Positions 16,914 to 25,303 of a stretch of DNA of 64,000 nt are shown one piece after another; the first letter of the stretch is position 1; each line of letters opens with the position of its first letter. The DNA comes from Bacteroidales bacterium (GTDB lineage: Bacteria > Bacteroidota > Bacteroidia > Bacteroidales > F082): contig JAFUAA010000010.1 in assembly GCA_017460915.1 (NCBI GenBank), positions 26,153 to 90,152 of the forward strand. The letters are read 5' to 3'. A model generated the notes under the pieces. That model searched no databases. It saw nothing but the letters and a program-made list of their open reading frames with translations, and had not been told where the DNA came from. A program made the translations under genes and the position numbers.

Positions 16914-19237
16914 CAATTCATGATGAGGATTTTGGTGGCAAACTTGTCGGTGCCTTGCTTGGTGCTGACGAAGATGAGATAGACGCCGGGTTCCACTCTC
17001 TGGCCGTTGATGTTGGTGCAGTCCCAAACGGCTTGGCCGCCTTCCGAAATCAGTTGGGTGACAAAGGCACCGTCAACAGTGGTGATTCTGACCAAAGTGT
17101 TAGCCACCAAGCCTTTGATGCCGACATAGCCTGTGTAGCCTAAACGCACGGGATTGGGGTAAGCCACCACATCGCTGACGTAAGGCTCGGCTGGAGCCGC
17201 CTCGCCGCGATAGGAAATCACGCCACTATCGGTCCCGAAAAACACCTCGCCATTCTTGTCGATAGCCATTGTGTTGACCGCGTTGACGAGCAGGGGACTG
17301 TTGGTCGTGTTGAAGTTGTGGATTTCCTTGGGATTTCCATCGAACGACATCAGATAGACGCCCGATTCGAGGCCAAACCACATCTCGTTGGTGCCATGGA
17401 CGACAGCCATTGAGAGCACGCTTGTACCGTCGAAAAGCCAGTCGAATTGGTCGGTGCCATCGTTGCGAGGAACCCGTTTCTGTGTGGCATCGAAATCAGT
17501 ACCTGTGAAGATTTTGGCACTGTTTTCGAATAGGCACGGACCGTTGTTGGTACCCACCCAAACAGCTCCTTTTTGGTCGAGAGCAAGACAGTTGACCGAG
17601 CCTAATAAATGGCCGTTGCCTAGGGCGGTATTGAGGACGACGGCTTGGTCGTCGGAGGTGAGGTCGAAAGTCCCATTGTCGTTGAAAACAATCAAGGTGC
17701 CATCGCGGGTGATGATCCACTTGTAGTCGTTCGAGTCGATGAGCATCGTCCCGATGTCGATTCCGCTCAGGCTTCCGCCGAGATTGAATGAATGCCAATT
17801 GCCGTTGCGTTCCATCACGGAGAGCATGTTGGTTGCGCCCGTGTTGGCCACCCAAAGGTTGCCTTTGCTGTCGAAGCCGAGACCACTGATATTGATGAGG
17901 TTGGGGTCCTGCACCCAATATTCGAGGGTGCTGTTGTCGGCGTTGTAGACCTCAACGAGTTCTTTGTCCTTGATTTTCAATACGCCATAGCCCCATGTAC
18001 CGACATAAGTGACTGAGGGGTCGTTCGGGTCGGTGGCGGTGCATACGAAGTCGGAAAAGCCATCCAAATCGGCCATAGTGGAGCTGTTGAAGACCGTCCA
18101 CATTCCATCGAAGCGAGCCACGCCTTCCCTCAGATAGCGTTTGCCCCAATTGGAGACGTGACCACCGGTCGAAATCCACACTTGGTCGCCGCAGGCTTGC
18201 AGGTGAAATACGTTTTTCGAGGCGGGACCGTTTGGCATCACGTCCATGTTGTTGAACCCGTCAGAGGTCTTGATAAGACCTCGACGGGTGTCGCCAATCC
18301 AATAATTGCCATTGTTGTCGATAGCGGTCGATAGTGGCTCAATGCCACCTCCTGGCGAGTAGATGTGCTTGATAAGGTTGAGACTACGGTCGTATGCCTT
18401 CACGTTGTAGCGGTTGGTGATGATGAAATGGTCGTCGTAGGCGCGCAATTCATATTTTTGGCTCTTTTCGTTGTTGTCGAAGTAGCCCCATTGGTTGCCG
18501 TTGAGGACAAAGAGCGTGTCGGCCTCGTAACCTCCGTCATAGTTGAGATAGAGTTTTCCGGCAAAGGTCTCCATCTCAGTATAGGCATAATGGGGGTGTA
18601 TCAAGCTGTTGTCGAAATGCCATGCCGAGTAATTGGCCAGATTGGGTGCGTCTTGCGATGCATAATAGACGCCATCGTCGGTGCAGGCGTAAATGCGCCC
18701 GTTGTAGATGGCAACATCGGTAACATTCACCGCATCGCCTTGGTTTCCAATATAATAAGTGTCTTTTACCTCTTCTTTCTTCAGGTCGAAGACTACAATG
18801 CCGAAGCCGCAGGCCACATAAGCCAAGTCGCCGTCGAAGAACACGTTGTTGATGCTTTTGTTGCCCACGATGTTCTTCTCCTTGATGTCGCTCATGTTGT
18901 GGACCTGGTTGTTGGCATTGATAAGGTCGACGTTGGCATTGGTATAAGCCACCAGGAGCTTGCGTTGGCTCTTGCAGTAGCCCATGGTGCTGATGCCGAT
19001 GTCAGACAAACCGTTGATTTTGTTGAGGATGTGGATAGAGTTGTCCTCGGTGTCGTAGTAGAACAGCTCAAACTCGGTGGCGGCATAGATCTTGGTGCCG
19101 ACTGGCTCTACTTGGATAACTTTCTGGTAGGGCAGATGCGTGCGCCAATTGCCGATAGAGACGCCGTCTTGGGCGAAGGCCGATACTGAAACGAGCCATG
19201 TGGCTATGAGGAAGACGATAGACTTCAGGTATTTCAT
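16913..19237 (-). CDS. porZ: Type IX secretion component PorZ (anionic-LPS delivery protein)
   Basis: 774 residues with a signal peptide (MKYLKSIVFLIATWLVSVSAFA). Mature protein starts IGNWRTHLPYQKV, typical of PorZ, and contains repeated beta-propeller blades with two-component-regulator-propeller-like motifs (for example GISTMGYCKSQRKLLVAY, DAVNVTDVAIYNGRIYACTD, NCLALDQKGAVWVGTNNG). The last 80 residues form a type IX C-terminal sorting domain: VVAYPNPVRLGYTGYV, TTVDGAFV, NGQRVEPGVYLIFV, FATKILIM. PorZ is a surface protein of the secretion attachment complex that presents A-LPS to the sortase PorU. Its presence implies that this organism exports CTD proteins, such as the one at 42909-44489. 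recO follows with one-base overlap. Confidence 0.88.
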   Translation of the reverse strand: MKYLKSIVFLIATWLVSVSAFAQDGVSIGNWRTHLPYQKVIQVEPVGTKIYAATEFELFYYDTEDNSIHILNKINGLSDIGISTMGYCKSQRKLLVAYTNANVDLINANNQVHNMSDIKEKNIVGNKSINNVFFDGDLAYVACGFGIVVFDLKKEEVKDTYYIGNQGDAVNVTDVAIYNGRIYACTDDGVYYASQDAPNLANYSAWHFDNSLIHPHYAYTEMETFAGKLYLNYDGGYEADTLFVLNGNQWGYFDNNEKSQKYELRAYDDHFIITNRYNVKAYDRSLNLIKHIYSPGGGIEPLSTAIDNNGNYWIGDTRRGLIKTSDGFNNMDVMPNGPASKNVFHLQACGDQVWISTGGHVSNWGKRYLREGVARFDGMWTVFNSSTMADLDGFSDFVCTATDPNDPSVTYVGTWGYGVLKIKDKELVEVYNADNSTLEYWVQDPNLINISGLGFDSKGNLWVANTGATNMLSVMERNGNWHSFNLGGSLSGIDIGTMLIDSNDYKWIITRDGTLIVFNDNGTFDLTSDDQAVVLNTALGNGHLLGSVNCLALDQKGAVWVGTNNGPCLFENSAKIFTGTDFDATQKRVPRNDGTDQFDWLFDGTSVLSMAVVHGTNEMWFGLESGVYLMSFDGNPKEIHNFNTTNSPLLVNAVNTMAIDKNGEVFFGTDSGVISYRGEAAPAEPYVSDVVAYPNPVRLGYTGYVGIKGLVANTLVRITTVDGAFVTQLISEGGQAVWDCTNINGQRVEPGVYLIFVSTKQGTDKFATKILIMN

Positions 19238-19265
19238 ACAATATAGAATTTGGGCGGTAAAATTA

Positions 19266-19273
19266 CAAAATTA
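19266..19273 (-). promoter_or_regulatory. -7 promoter element TAATTTTG
   Basis: TAATTTTG on the minus strand 28 bp upstream of the porZ start. Confidence 0.6.
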
Positions 19274-19318
19274 TAGGAAGATAACGCAGTTTTTGTCGAA
19301 ATGTTTTTATAACGGCGT

Positions 19319-19554
19319 GTAAAAATCGAACTAATGGACAAAAAATTAGGTTCGAATTTCCGGAAAGCATGGTAATGACTGGCGCTCATCTTCTCCTTCA
19401 GTTCCTTGCTACTGTGGCCGCCATTGGCAATCATCTTCCTCAGCTTCGGGAATCTGTGGAATTTGCCATAGGGGAGTTCATGTTTGACTTCATGCTCGAC
19501 GTGGAGGGTGACAATGCAAAGATTGGGAGATAATAGCATGCTATGACGAAACAA
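19319..19554 (-). other. Possible small open reading frame of unknown nature
   Basis: The 19238-19640 interval has no recognised gene. On the minus strand a frame opening at 19554 reads MFRHSMLLSPNLCIVTLHVE then VKHELPYGKFHRFPKLRKM and GGHSSKELKEKMSASHYHAF, with protein-like composition in its first 75 residues, but it runs on through the porZ promoter to stop at the porZ start. It could be a small gene, a remnant or chance. No ribosome binding site is convincing. Confidence 0.2.
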
Positions 19555-19612
19555 CGGGAATCAAAACCATGGCATACGGTTTTATTTGTGGATTTTTCAT
19601 TATCTTTTTCAT

Positions 19613-19620
19613 TATCTTTG
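19613..19620 (+). promoter_or_regulatory. -7 promoter element TATCTTTG
   Basis: TATCTTTG 20 bp upstream of the nitroreductase start, which argues against the longer in-frame start at 19569. Confidence 0.65.
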
Positions 19621-19640
19621 CGCGATTAAATCCTAATAAA

Positions 19641-20309
19641 ATGACTGAAAAAGACGCTATCGTCGCCCGCCATTCGGTGCGACAATACCTTGAAAAGCCC
19701 ATCGAGGCGGAAAAAATCGAAGAACTGAAAGCCCTCATCGCCGAATGTAACCGCGAGGGTGGAACGCACATGCAATTGGTGACCAACGAGCCAAAAGCCT
19801 TCGCAGGCGGTATGGCCAAATACGGCAAGTTCAGCGGCATCAGCAATTATATTGCGGTCGTCGGGAAGAAAGGCGACGACACCAACCTCGGCTATTACGG
19901 CGAGAAGATGGTCGTCCGCGCCCAGATGCTCGGCCTCAACACCTGCTGGGTCGGGATGATGTTCAGCAAACAGCCCGATTCGTACCAAGTGCTGGATGAC
20001 GAGAAACTGTTATGCGTCATCGCGTTGGGCTATGGCGCCAACCAAGGAGTGCAGCACAAGCTGAAGCCCATCGGGGATTTCGCGGAAGTGAGCGGCCCGA
20101 TGCCCGAATGGTTCCGCCAGGGAATGGAAATGGCCATACTCGCACCTACGGCAGTCAACCAGCAGAAATTTAAGTTCGTGCTTCGCGACGGCAACCGCGT
20201 GGAGGCACAATCCCGCTTTTCCCTCATCGGCTATGCCAAACTCGACCTCGGCATTGCCAAGTACCATTTTGAGGTGGGCGCGGGAAAGGAGCATTTTGAA
20301 TGGTGTTGA
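19641..20309 (+). CDS. Nitroreductase family protein (TM1586-like)
   Basis: 222 residues starting MTEKDAIVARHSVRQYLEKP, the classic FMN-binding opening of nitroreductases with the RxSxR motif. Later parts include GGTHMQLV, GYYGEKMVVRAQMLGLNTCWVGMMF and LGYG in the FMN fold, and APTAVNQQKFKFVLRDG toward the C-terminus, which resembles the putative TM nitroreductase branch that contains two half-domains in one chain. These FMN flavoproteins reduce nitro or quinone compounds using NAD(P)H; the natural substrate is unknown. The next gene starts 5 bp downstream, so both are likely co-transcribed. Confidence 0.82.
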   Translation: MTEKDAIVARHSVRQYLEKPIEAEKIEELKALIAECNREGGTHMQLVTNEPKAFAGGMAKYGKFSGISNYIAVVGKKGDDTNLGYYGEKMVVRAQMLGLNTCWVGMMFSKQPDSYQVLDDEKLLCVIALGYGANQGVQHKLKPIGDFAEVSGPMPEWFRQGMEMAILAPTAVNQQKFKFVLRDGNRVEAQSRFSLIGYAKLDLGIAKYHFEVGAGKEHFEWC

Positions 20310-20314
20310 AACCT

Positions 20315-21148
20315 ATGAAATACTACATTGTTGATGCTTTCACCGACCAACCTTTCGGGGGTAATCCGGCAGGCGTGGTGCTGCTGGAGGGCGAGGCCTT
20401 CCCGGAAGAGAAGCTGATGCTGCAAATCGCGGCAGAACTGCGTTATTCGGAGACGGCGTTCGTCAGGCGACATTCGGAGAAGGAGTTCACCATCCGCTAT
20501 TTCACGCCGAAGGCCGAGGTGGAGCTTTGTGGCCATGCCACGATAGCCTCATTCGCTTTGTTGCACCAAAAAGGCTTGGCCTCGGGCAAATGCCTATGCC
20601 ACACTTTGGCCGGAGACCTGACAATCGAGGCTGGTAAACAGGTGATGATGCAGATGGCCCAGCCTCGCATCGTGGCGAGCGTGGAAAATGCTGACGAAAT
20701 ATACAAGGCATTGGGAATAAACGATTTCCGTCCACAAATGCCCGTTCAAATCGTTTACGCGGGTCTTCCCGATTTTATGATTCAGGTGCCCGATGTGGCG
20801 GTTTTGCAGTCGCTGAAACCCGATATGGAGGCCATCGCCGACATCACCAAGCGGCACGAGGCGGTAAGTTTCCACGTTTTCGCCTTCAGCAACGACGGCT
20901 ACACGGCCCACGTCCGCGATTTCGCGCCCTTGTATGGCGTTCCCGAGGAATCTGCGACGGGCACGGCCAACGCTGCCCTGACCTATTATCTGCAACAATG
21001 CGGCTGCCTCGGCTCCGAGGCGGAGTGCACCTTCATCCAAGGCGAGGCTATGGGGCGGCCTTCCGTCGTTGCCACCCGTATCCAATCCGACGGCAACATC
21101 TATGTGGGCGGCACGGCGGCTATTGTGGCGGAGGGGAATTTGTTGTGA
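20315..21148 (+). CDS. PhzF-family isomerase
   Basis: The start at 20315 (MKYYIVDAFTDQPFGGNPAG) is preferred to the ATG at 20300 that would overlap the nitroreductase. The 277-residue protein has the twofold diaminopimelate epimerase-like fold of PhzF: FGGNPAGVV, LRYSETAFVRR with the catalytic Glu, TPKAEVELCGHATIASFALL in the first half, and AFSNDGYTAHVRDFAPLYG, PEESATGTANAALTYYL in the second. PhzF enzymes isomerise dihydro-hydroxyanthranilate in phenazine synthesis, but most housekeeping homologues have unknown substrates, and no phenazine genes are near. Confidence 0.87.
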   Translation: MKYYIVDAFTDQPFGGNPAGVVLLEGEAFPEEKLMLQIAAELRYSETAFVRRHSEKEFTIRYFTPKAEVELCGHATIASFALLHQKGLASGKCLCHTLAGDLTIEAGKQVMMQMAQPRIVASVENADEIYKALGINDFRPQMPVQIVYAGLPDFMIQVPDVAVLQSLKPDMEAIADITKRHEAVSFHVFAFSNDGYTAHVRDFAPLYGVPEESATGTANAALTYYLQQCGCLGSEAECTFIQGEAMGRPSVVATRIQSDGNIYVGGTAAIVAEGNLL

Positions 21149-21193
21149 AGTGCTAACAAAGTGAAGGTTATAAAAGTAAAAGTTTGAAAACGG

Positions 21194-21550
21194 TTACACA
21201 GCAGAAGAATCTGTTTCGCTTGTGCTTCCCCATTTCAAATCTTCCGCAGCGATAGTGGCTTCGGAATTTGACGGATATGGCCTCCATTGATACACCTCAA
21301 CGATAGGCGCACCAAGCGCATTTTCAATGGCTACCAGGGTGCTAATAGTGAAATTGTGTGTACCTCGCATCCATTTGCTGATTTCAGCCTCGCTTTTGCC
21401 GAGTCTTTGGGCCAAATCCTTCTGTTTCAATCCTTTTTCATCCAGAATTTGATGAATCCTATCAACGATTCGGAATGACAAGGCAACAGACCGACGGATT
21501 TCAGGACTCACCCTTTGGCGTCTTTCCTCTATGATTTTACTCCTCTTCAT
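21194..21550 (-). CDS. XRE-family antitoxin
   Basis: 118 residues with a central helix-turn-helix: LDEKGLKQKDLAQRLGKSEA then EISKWMRGTHNFTISTL, at about residues 38-75. The N-terminus is a basic helix and the C-terminus (VYQWRPYPSNS) is a tail that in such pairs contacts the toxin. Its ATG overlaps the 3' end of the toxin gene by 14 bp, the toxin-first order of HigBA-like systems. It probably binds the palindrome at 22035-22048 to repress the pair. It remains intact while the toxin is frameshifted. Confidence 0.82.
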   Translation of the reverse strand: MKRSKIIEERRQRVSPEIRRSVALSFRIVDRIHQILDEKGLKQKDLAQRLGKSEAEISKWMRGTHNFTISTLVAIENALGAPIVEVYQWRPYPSNSEATIAAEDLKWGSTSETDSSAV

Positions 21551-22026
21551 TTCTGATAAAGTTTAAGTCACCAATGATTTCCTTGTCAACGAGTACGATA
21601 GTTCCGTCTTTTATCCTTGACGAAATGAAACGACTCGTATCTATCAATAGTTTGACGTATGGGGCCAAAGACTTGCTTTCCTGCCAATTCCTTGAATCCT
21701 TGATGCCGCCATTGCCAAACACAAGAATTTTGTCGGACAATCGCAAACAATAAAGCCTGATTTTTGAACCTACATCAATTGGAATTGACACCCACACCAT
21801 CACCATATTTCCCTTCTGGACGAAAATAGCGTTCGAGGGCACCGCGTTCCGCTATCTGATCCAACCACGAAACTACGACATCAATCTCTTTGTCGTATTC
21901 ACAACCCACAGGGAACTTCTCAAAGAACGCTTCCAGTTCTGACATCTCCTCGCCTGCCAACCTTCTGCTGTAGAAGTTGACATTTTCATGTTCTTCTATC
22001 AGCTCAACGGTGTATTCTTGCCTCAT
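21537..22026 (-). pseudogene. Toxin-like protein of a type II toxin-antitoxin pair, frameshifted
   Basis: Frame one reads MRQEYTVELIEEHENVNFYS, LEAFFEKFPV and LERYFRPEGKYGDGV and then stops at about 21776. Frame two carries the continuation: SIPIDVGSKIRLYCLRLSDK, ILVFGNGGIKDSRNWQES, FISSRIKDGTIVLVDKEIIG. Removing one G from GTGGGTGTC near 21790 joins them as DGVVSIPIDVG. This RelE/HigB-like small-toxin layout (R-Y-F-R-P-E, then L-R-L-Y-C-x-R, then ILxxGNGG) is common next to XRE antitoxins in Bacteroidetes. The lesion would inactivate the toxin, unless it is a sequence error or a programmed shift. Confidence 0.7.
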
Positions 22027-22034
22027 CTTTTTCT

Positions 22035-22048
22035 TAACTTTTAAGTTA
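22035..22048. promoter_or_regulatory. Candidate operator palindrome
   Basis: TAACTT-TT-AAGTTA, perfect six-base arms, lies between the -7 element and the toxin ATG. Its position suits autorepression by the XRE antitoxin. Confidence 0.5.
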
Positions 22049-22055
22049 TGTACCG

Positions 22056-22063
22056 CAAAAGTA
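22056..22063 (-). promoter_or_regulatory. -7 promoter element TACTTTTG
   Basis: TACTTTTG on the minus strand 29 bp upstream of the toxin start and 27 bp after the end of pdxT. Confidence 0.6.
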
Positions 22064-22090
22064 CAACCTTTAGTTGAAATAGCAATGAAA

Positions 22091-22660
22091 TTAGCTCAAA
22101 TTCTTCAAAAACCACTCATGCACCCGCAAGTCATCGTCCAGTTCGGGATGGAAGGAAGTGACCAATTGATTGCCTTGCCGAGCGGCCACAATGTGCCCAT
22201 CGACTTCGGCAAGAACCTCGCAATCAGGTGATAGAATTTCTTCAATATACGGAGCGCGGATGAAAGTCATAGGAATGTCGTCGCCAAGGCCTTTCATCGA
22301 GCCCAAAGTGTGGAAACTGCCCAATTGTCGTCCGTAGGCATTGCGCCGCACGCGGATGTCCATCGTGGCGAGACGACGGCGAGAGTCGTTGGTCGTTTCC
22401 TTGGCCAAAAGAATCATCCCTGCGCAAGTGCCGAAGACGGGCAAACCGCGTTCGATGGCCGCTTTGACAGCATCGAACAGGCCGAGGTCGTGCAGCAGTT
22501 TCAGTTGGGTCGTGCTTTCGCCGCCAGGCAGGATGATGCCGTCTTTTTCCCGTTCCCAATCGGCGGGCGAATGGATTTCAAACGCCTCTGCACCAATGCG
22601 ATGGAGCATTTGCAAGTGTTCGGCAAACGCCCCTTGCAATGCGAAAACGCCAATCTTCAT
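22091..22660 (-). CDS. pdxT: Pyridoxal 5'-phosphate synthase glutaminase subunit PdxT
   Basis: 189 residues. Class I glutamine amidotransferase fold with MKIGVFALQGAFAEHLQML, the oxyanion PGGESTTQ, catalytic Cys in FGTCAGMILLAK and the His-Glu pair in TSFHPEL. It supplies ammonia through a tunnel to PdxS, which condenses ribose 5-phosphate and glyceraldehyde 3-phosphate to PLP. The start is 1 bp after the pdxS stop, so the two are translated from one message. Length and motifs are all standard. Confidence 0.96.
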   Translation of the reverse strand: MKIGVFALQGAFAEHLQMLHRIGAEAFEIHSPADWEREKDGIILPGGESTTQLKLLHDLGLFDAVKAAIERGLPVFGTCAGMILLAKETTNDSRRRLATMDIRVRRNAYGRQLGSFHTLGSMKGLGDDIPMTFIRAPYIEEILSPDCEVLAEVDGHIVAARQGNQLVTSFHPELDDDLRVHEWFLKNLS

Positions 22661-22661
22661 C

Positions 22662-23537
22662 TCATTGCCCTCTCTCCGCCATCAGCAGTGCGATTTCCTG
22701 CTCGTTGATGCCCACCATCGCCTCGCCCAAGTCTTCCGAAAGCTCGGCGAGCCGTTTTGCGTCGGTGTAGTTGGTGACGGCTTGCACGATGGCGGCGGCG
22801 CGTTTGGCGGGATTGCCGCTCTTGAAGATGCCGCTGCCCACAAACACGCCCTCGGCGCCAAGTTGCATCATCAGCGCGGCGTCGGCGGGAGTGGCCACGC
22901 CACCGGCGGCGAAGTTCACCACGGGCAGTTTGCCGTTTTCGTGGACGAAAACCACCAAATCGTATGGCACCTGCAGTTGCTTGGCGGCCTCGAAAAGCTC
23001 ATCGTCGCGCATCGCCACAAGTTTCCGGATTTCGCTCTGCATGCAACGCATGTGGCGCACCGCTTGGACAATGTCGCCCGTGCCAGGTTCGCCCTTGGTG
23101 CGGATCATCGTGGCACCTTCGGCAATGCGGCGCAAGGCCTCGCCCAGATTGCGCGCTCCGCACACGAAAGGCACGCGGAACTGGGTCTTGTCGATGTGAT
23201 AGATGTCGTCGGCAGGCGAAAGCACTTCGCTTTCGTCAATGTAGTCAATGTCGATGGCTTGTAGGATTTGTGCCTCGGCGATGTGCCCGATACGGCATTT
23301 TGCCATCACAGGGATGCTGACGGCTTCCTGGATGCCACGAATCATCTTCGGATCGCTCATGCGCGACACACCGCCTGCCGCGCGAATGTCGGCGGGAATG
23401 CGTTCCAAGGCCATCACCGCGCAGGCTCCGGCGGCTTCGGCGATACGGGCTTGTTCGGGCGTGGTCACGTCCATGATGACACCGCCTTTCAGCATCTGTG
23501 CGAGTTGGCGGTTGAGTTGTTGTCTGTCGTTATTCAT
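22662..23537 (-). CDS. pdxS: Pyridoxal 5'-phosphate synthase subunit PdxS
   Basis: 291 residues, a TIM barrel. Recognisable parts are [119 protein letters not shown] and [11 protein letters not shown]. Active-site lysines (MAKCR-type and the K of RTKGEPG) are present. It is encoded 38 bp downstream of a ThiD-like/AraC fusion in the same direction and directly followed by pdxT. No separate -7 element is visible in the 38-bp gap, so it is probably co-transcribed with the upstream gene. Confidence 0.97.
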   Translation of the reverse strand: MNNDRQQLNRQLAQMLKGGVIMDVTTPEQARIAEAAGACAVMALERIPADIRAAGGVSRMSDPKMIRGIQEAVSIPVMAKCRIGHIAEAQILQAIDIDYIDESEVLSPADDIYHIDKTQFRVPFVCGARNLGEALRRIAEGATMIRTKGEPGTGDIVQAVRHMRCMQSEIRKLVAMRDDELFEAAKQLQVPYDLVVFVHENGKLPVVNFAAGGVATPADAALMMQLGAEGVFVGSGIFKSGNPAKRAAAIVQAVTNYTDAKRLAELSEDLGEAMVGINEQEIALLMAERGQ

Positions 23538-23575
23538 AGTAGTAGTTTAAGTTTTGGGTCGGGCCTTCGACAGGC

Positions 23576-24514
23576 TCAGGCACCTTTTGCTTTATTACGA
23601 TATTGTGTCGGTGATAAGTGTCTCATTTTTCGGAAGAAACGCGAGAGTTGCGCCTGCGAGCTGAAGCCTAATCCGATGGCAATTTCCTGCACGGTTTGGT
23701 CGGAATGCAGCAGCCTTTGCTCGATTTCTCGGACGATGCGTTCGTCAATCATCGTCTTGGGCGACTTGCTGGAAAAGCGTTTTGTGACCTGTGCCAGATA
23801 GCGGCTGCTCACATTGAGTTGTTCGGCATAGAACGCCACGTCGTTGTAATGCGCAAAGAAGCGTTCCACGCTGTCAAGGAAACGGTTGTAGAGCGCGGCG
23901 GCGCGACCGTTTTGCTCAGTCGGCTCGGGCGCGAGTTGTTCCAGATATTTTTCCGCTTCGGCGATGGCGGTCGGCAAATCCGCGCCGCGACTGAGCATCA
24001 CGGCGATGGCCGACGAAAGCAAGTTGCCGTGTCCGTGACCCTGCAATTTATTGATAACCAAAAGTTTTTGGTTTTGGATTTTGAAAAGATCCTTGTCCTC
24101 GGCACGCACGATGACCAAGGTGCACAAAGGCAGCAGGTGTTTCCTGACGGCTTGCATCACCTCGGCGGACATCAGTTCGTCGCCGTTGGCGGAGCGCACC
24201 ACGGGGTCGAAGATGATGTGCTTCGGGCGGTAGCGTTTCAGGATTTCGGTCACGGTCACCACCACATCGGTGCGACGCAACATTCCGATTTTGACGGTCT
24301 GCGGCTCCTCGTCGTTGAAAATCGCCTCAATTTGGCTGCCGACCACGGCGGCGGGCAGGTCGAAGAACGACTGGATGCCCAAGGTGCTTTGTGCGGTGAT
24401 GCTGGTGATGGCGGTGGCGGCCTTCGCGCCCAAGGCGGTGATGGTGCGGATGTCGGCCTGCACGCCCGAACCGCCCGTGCCGTCGCTACCCGTAATGCTC
24501 AAAATGGTTTTCAT
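23576..24514 (-). CDS. ThiD-like (pyrimidine/pyridoxal kinase fold) domain fused to AraC-type DNA-binding domain
   Basis: 312 residues starting MKTILSITGSDGTGGSGVQAD; the longer upstream start adds unrelated sequence. Residues 1-185 follow ThiD (HMP/HMP-P kinase): ITSITAQSTLGIQ, EPQTVKIGML, IIFDPVVRSANGDEL. Relative to E. coli ThiD, about 50 residues spanning the TPN and KGGH nucleotide-binding segments are missing, and the catalytic THGTGC is replaced by GHGHGN, so the kinase step is probably lost while the vitamin-binding half remains. Residues about 205-312 form an AraC double helix-turn-helix: DVAFYAEQLNVSSRYLAQ, KTMIDERIVREIEQRLL, VQEIAIGLGFSSQAQLSRFF. It lies just upstream of pdxS-pdxT in the same direction, so it is likely a ligand-sensing regulator of PLP synthesis. 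Ligand identity (pyridoxal, PLP or HMP) is inference. Confidence 0.85.
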   Translation of the reverse strand: MKTILSITGSDGTGGSGVQADIRTITALGAKAATAITSITAQSTLGIQSFFDLPAAVVGSQIEAIFNDEEPQTVKIGMLRRTDVVVTVTEILKRYRPKHIIFDPVVRSANGDELMSAEVMQAVRKHLLPLCTLVIVRAEDKDLFKIQNQKLLVINKLQGHGHGNLLSSAIAVMLSRGADLPTAIAEAEKYLEQLAPEPTEQNGRAAALYNRFLDSVERFFAHYNDVAFYAEQLNVSSRYLAQVTKRFSSKSPKTMIDERIVREIEQRLLHSDQTVQEIAIGLGFSSQAQLSRFFRKMRHLSPTQYRNKAKGA

Positions 24515-24592
24515 CTCGCTCGAATTTGACTGCAAAGAGCGCAAATTTCCGCGAAACGGCAAAACGAATTTCCGTTTTTGGAAAAGAAAATG

Positions 24593-24600
24593 TATTTTTG
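24593..24600 (+). promoter_or_regulatory. -7 promoter element TATTTTTG
   Basis: TATTTTTG 43 bp upstream of the flavoprotein gene, within the 129-bp divergent region shared with the ThiD-AraC gene. Confidence 0.55.
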
Positions 24601-24643
24601 CGCAAAATTCAATGATTAGCGAATAAAGAGAATACTATCGAAT

Positions 24644-25261
24644 ATGAAAGCACTCTTAATCAACGGCAGCCCGCATGCCAACGGCTGCACCGCCACGGCC
24701 TTGGGAATTGTGGCTAAGGAACTGGAAAAGAACGGCGTAGAGGCCGAAATCGTCCACATCGGGAACAAGGACATTCGCGGCTGTATCGGCTGCTACAAAT
24801 GCAGCGAACTCGGGCGTTGCGTTTTCGATGACTTGGTGAACGAATTGGCCCCTAAATTTGAGCAGGCCGATGCCTTGGTCATCGGCTCGCCAGTGTATTA
24901 CGCTGGTTTGGCGGGCACGATGAACTCGTTCCTTGACCGTTTCTTTTTTAGCACGCCTTTCAGCAAACGCATGAAAGTCGGAGCTGCCGTGGTTTCGGCC
25001 CGTCGCGCTGGCACCACCGCTGCCTTCGACCAGATGAACAAATACTTCACCATCAGCGAGATGCCTGTCGCTTCTGGCCGTTATTGGAACATGGTACACG
25101 GCTATTCGATGGAAGATGTGATGCGTGATGAGGAAGGCGTCCAAAACCTTCGCATCCTTGCCCGCAACATGGCTTTCCTTGTCAAAGCCATTGCCGCCGA
25201 GAAGGAGAAAAACGGTTTGCCCGAACGTGAAGAGACGGTTTACACCAACTTTATCCGTTAA
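24644..25261 (+). CDS. Iron-sulfur flavoprotein / NADPH-dependent FMN reductase family
   Basis: 205 residues with a flavodoxin-like fold: MKALLINGSPHANGCTATA phosphate-binding start, ADALVIGSPVYYAGLAGTMN and FLDRF flavin contacts. Between them is CIGCYKCSELGRC, a C-x2-C-x2-C-x5-C cluster that matches the compact 4Fe-4S motif of Isf-type iron-sulfur flavoproteins. Such proteins shuttle electrons from ferredoxin or NAD(P)H in anaerobes. The gene diverges from the ThiD-AraC gene. A related protein with a longer fourth spacing is encoded at 37817-38473. Confidence 0.8.
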   Translation: MKALLINGSPHANGCTATALGIVAKELEKNGVEAEIVHIGNKDIRGCIGCYKCSELGRCVFDDLVNELAPKFEQADALVIGSPVYYAGLAGTMNSFLDRFFFSTPFSKRMKVGAAVVSARRAGTTAAFDQMNKYFTISEMPVASGRYWNMVHGYSMEDVMRDEEGVQNLRILARNMAFLVKAIAAEKEKNGLPEREETVYTNFIR

Positions 25262-25303
25262 ACCTCACCAGCGCCAAACAAAACCATTGTTTTTGTCAAA
25301 ACT

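Noticed and set aside
22341-24529. Long plus-strand frames opposite pdxT, pdxS and the ThiD-AraC gene
   Set aside because: They are antisense to highly conserved genes; composition is unlike protein.
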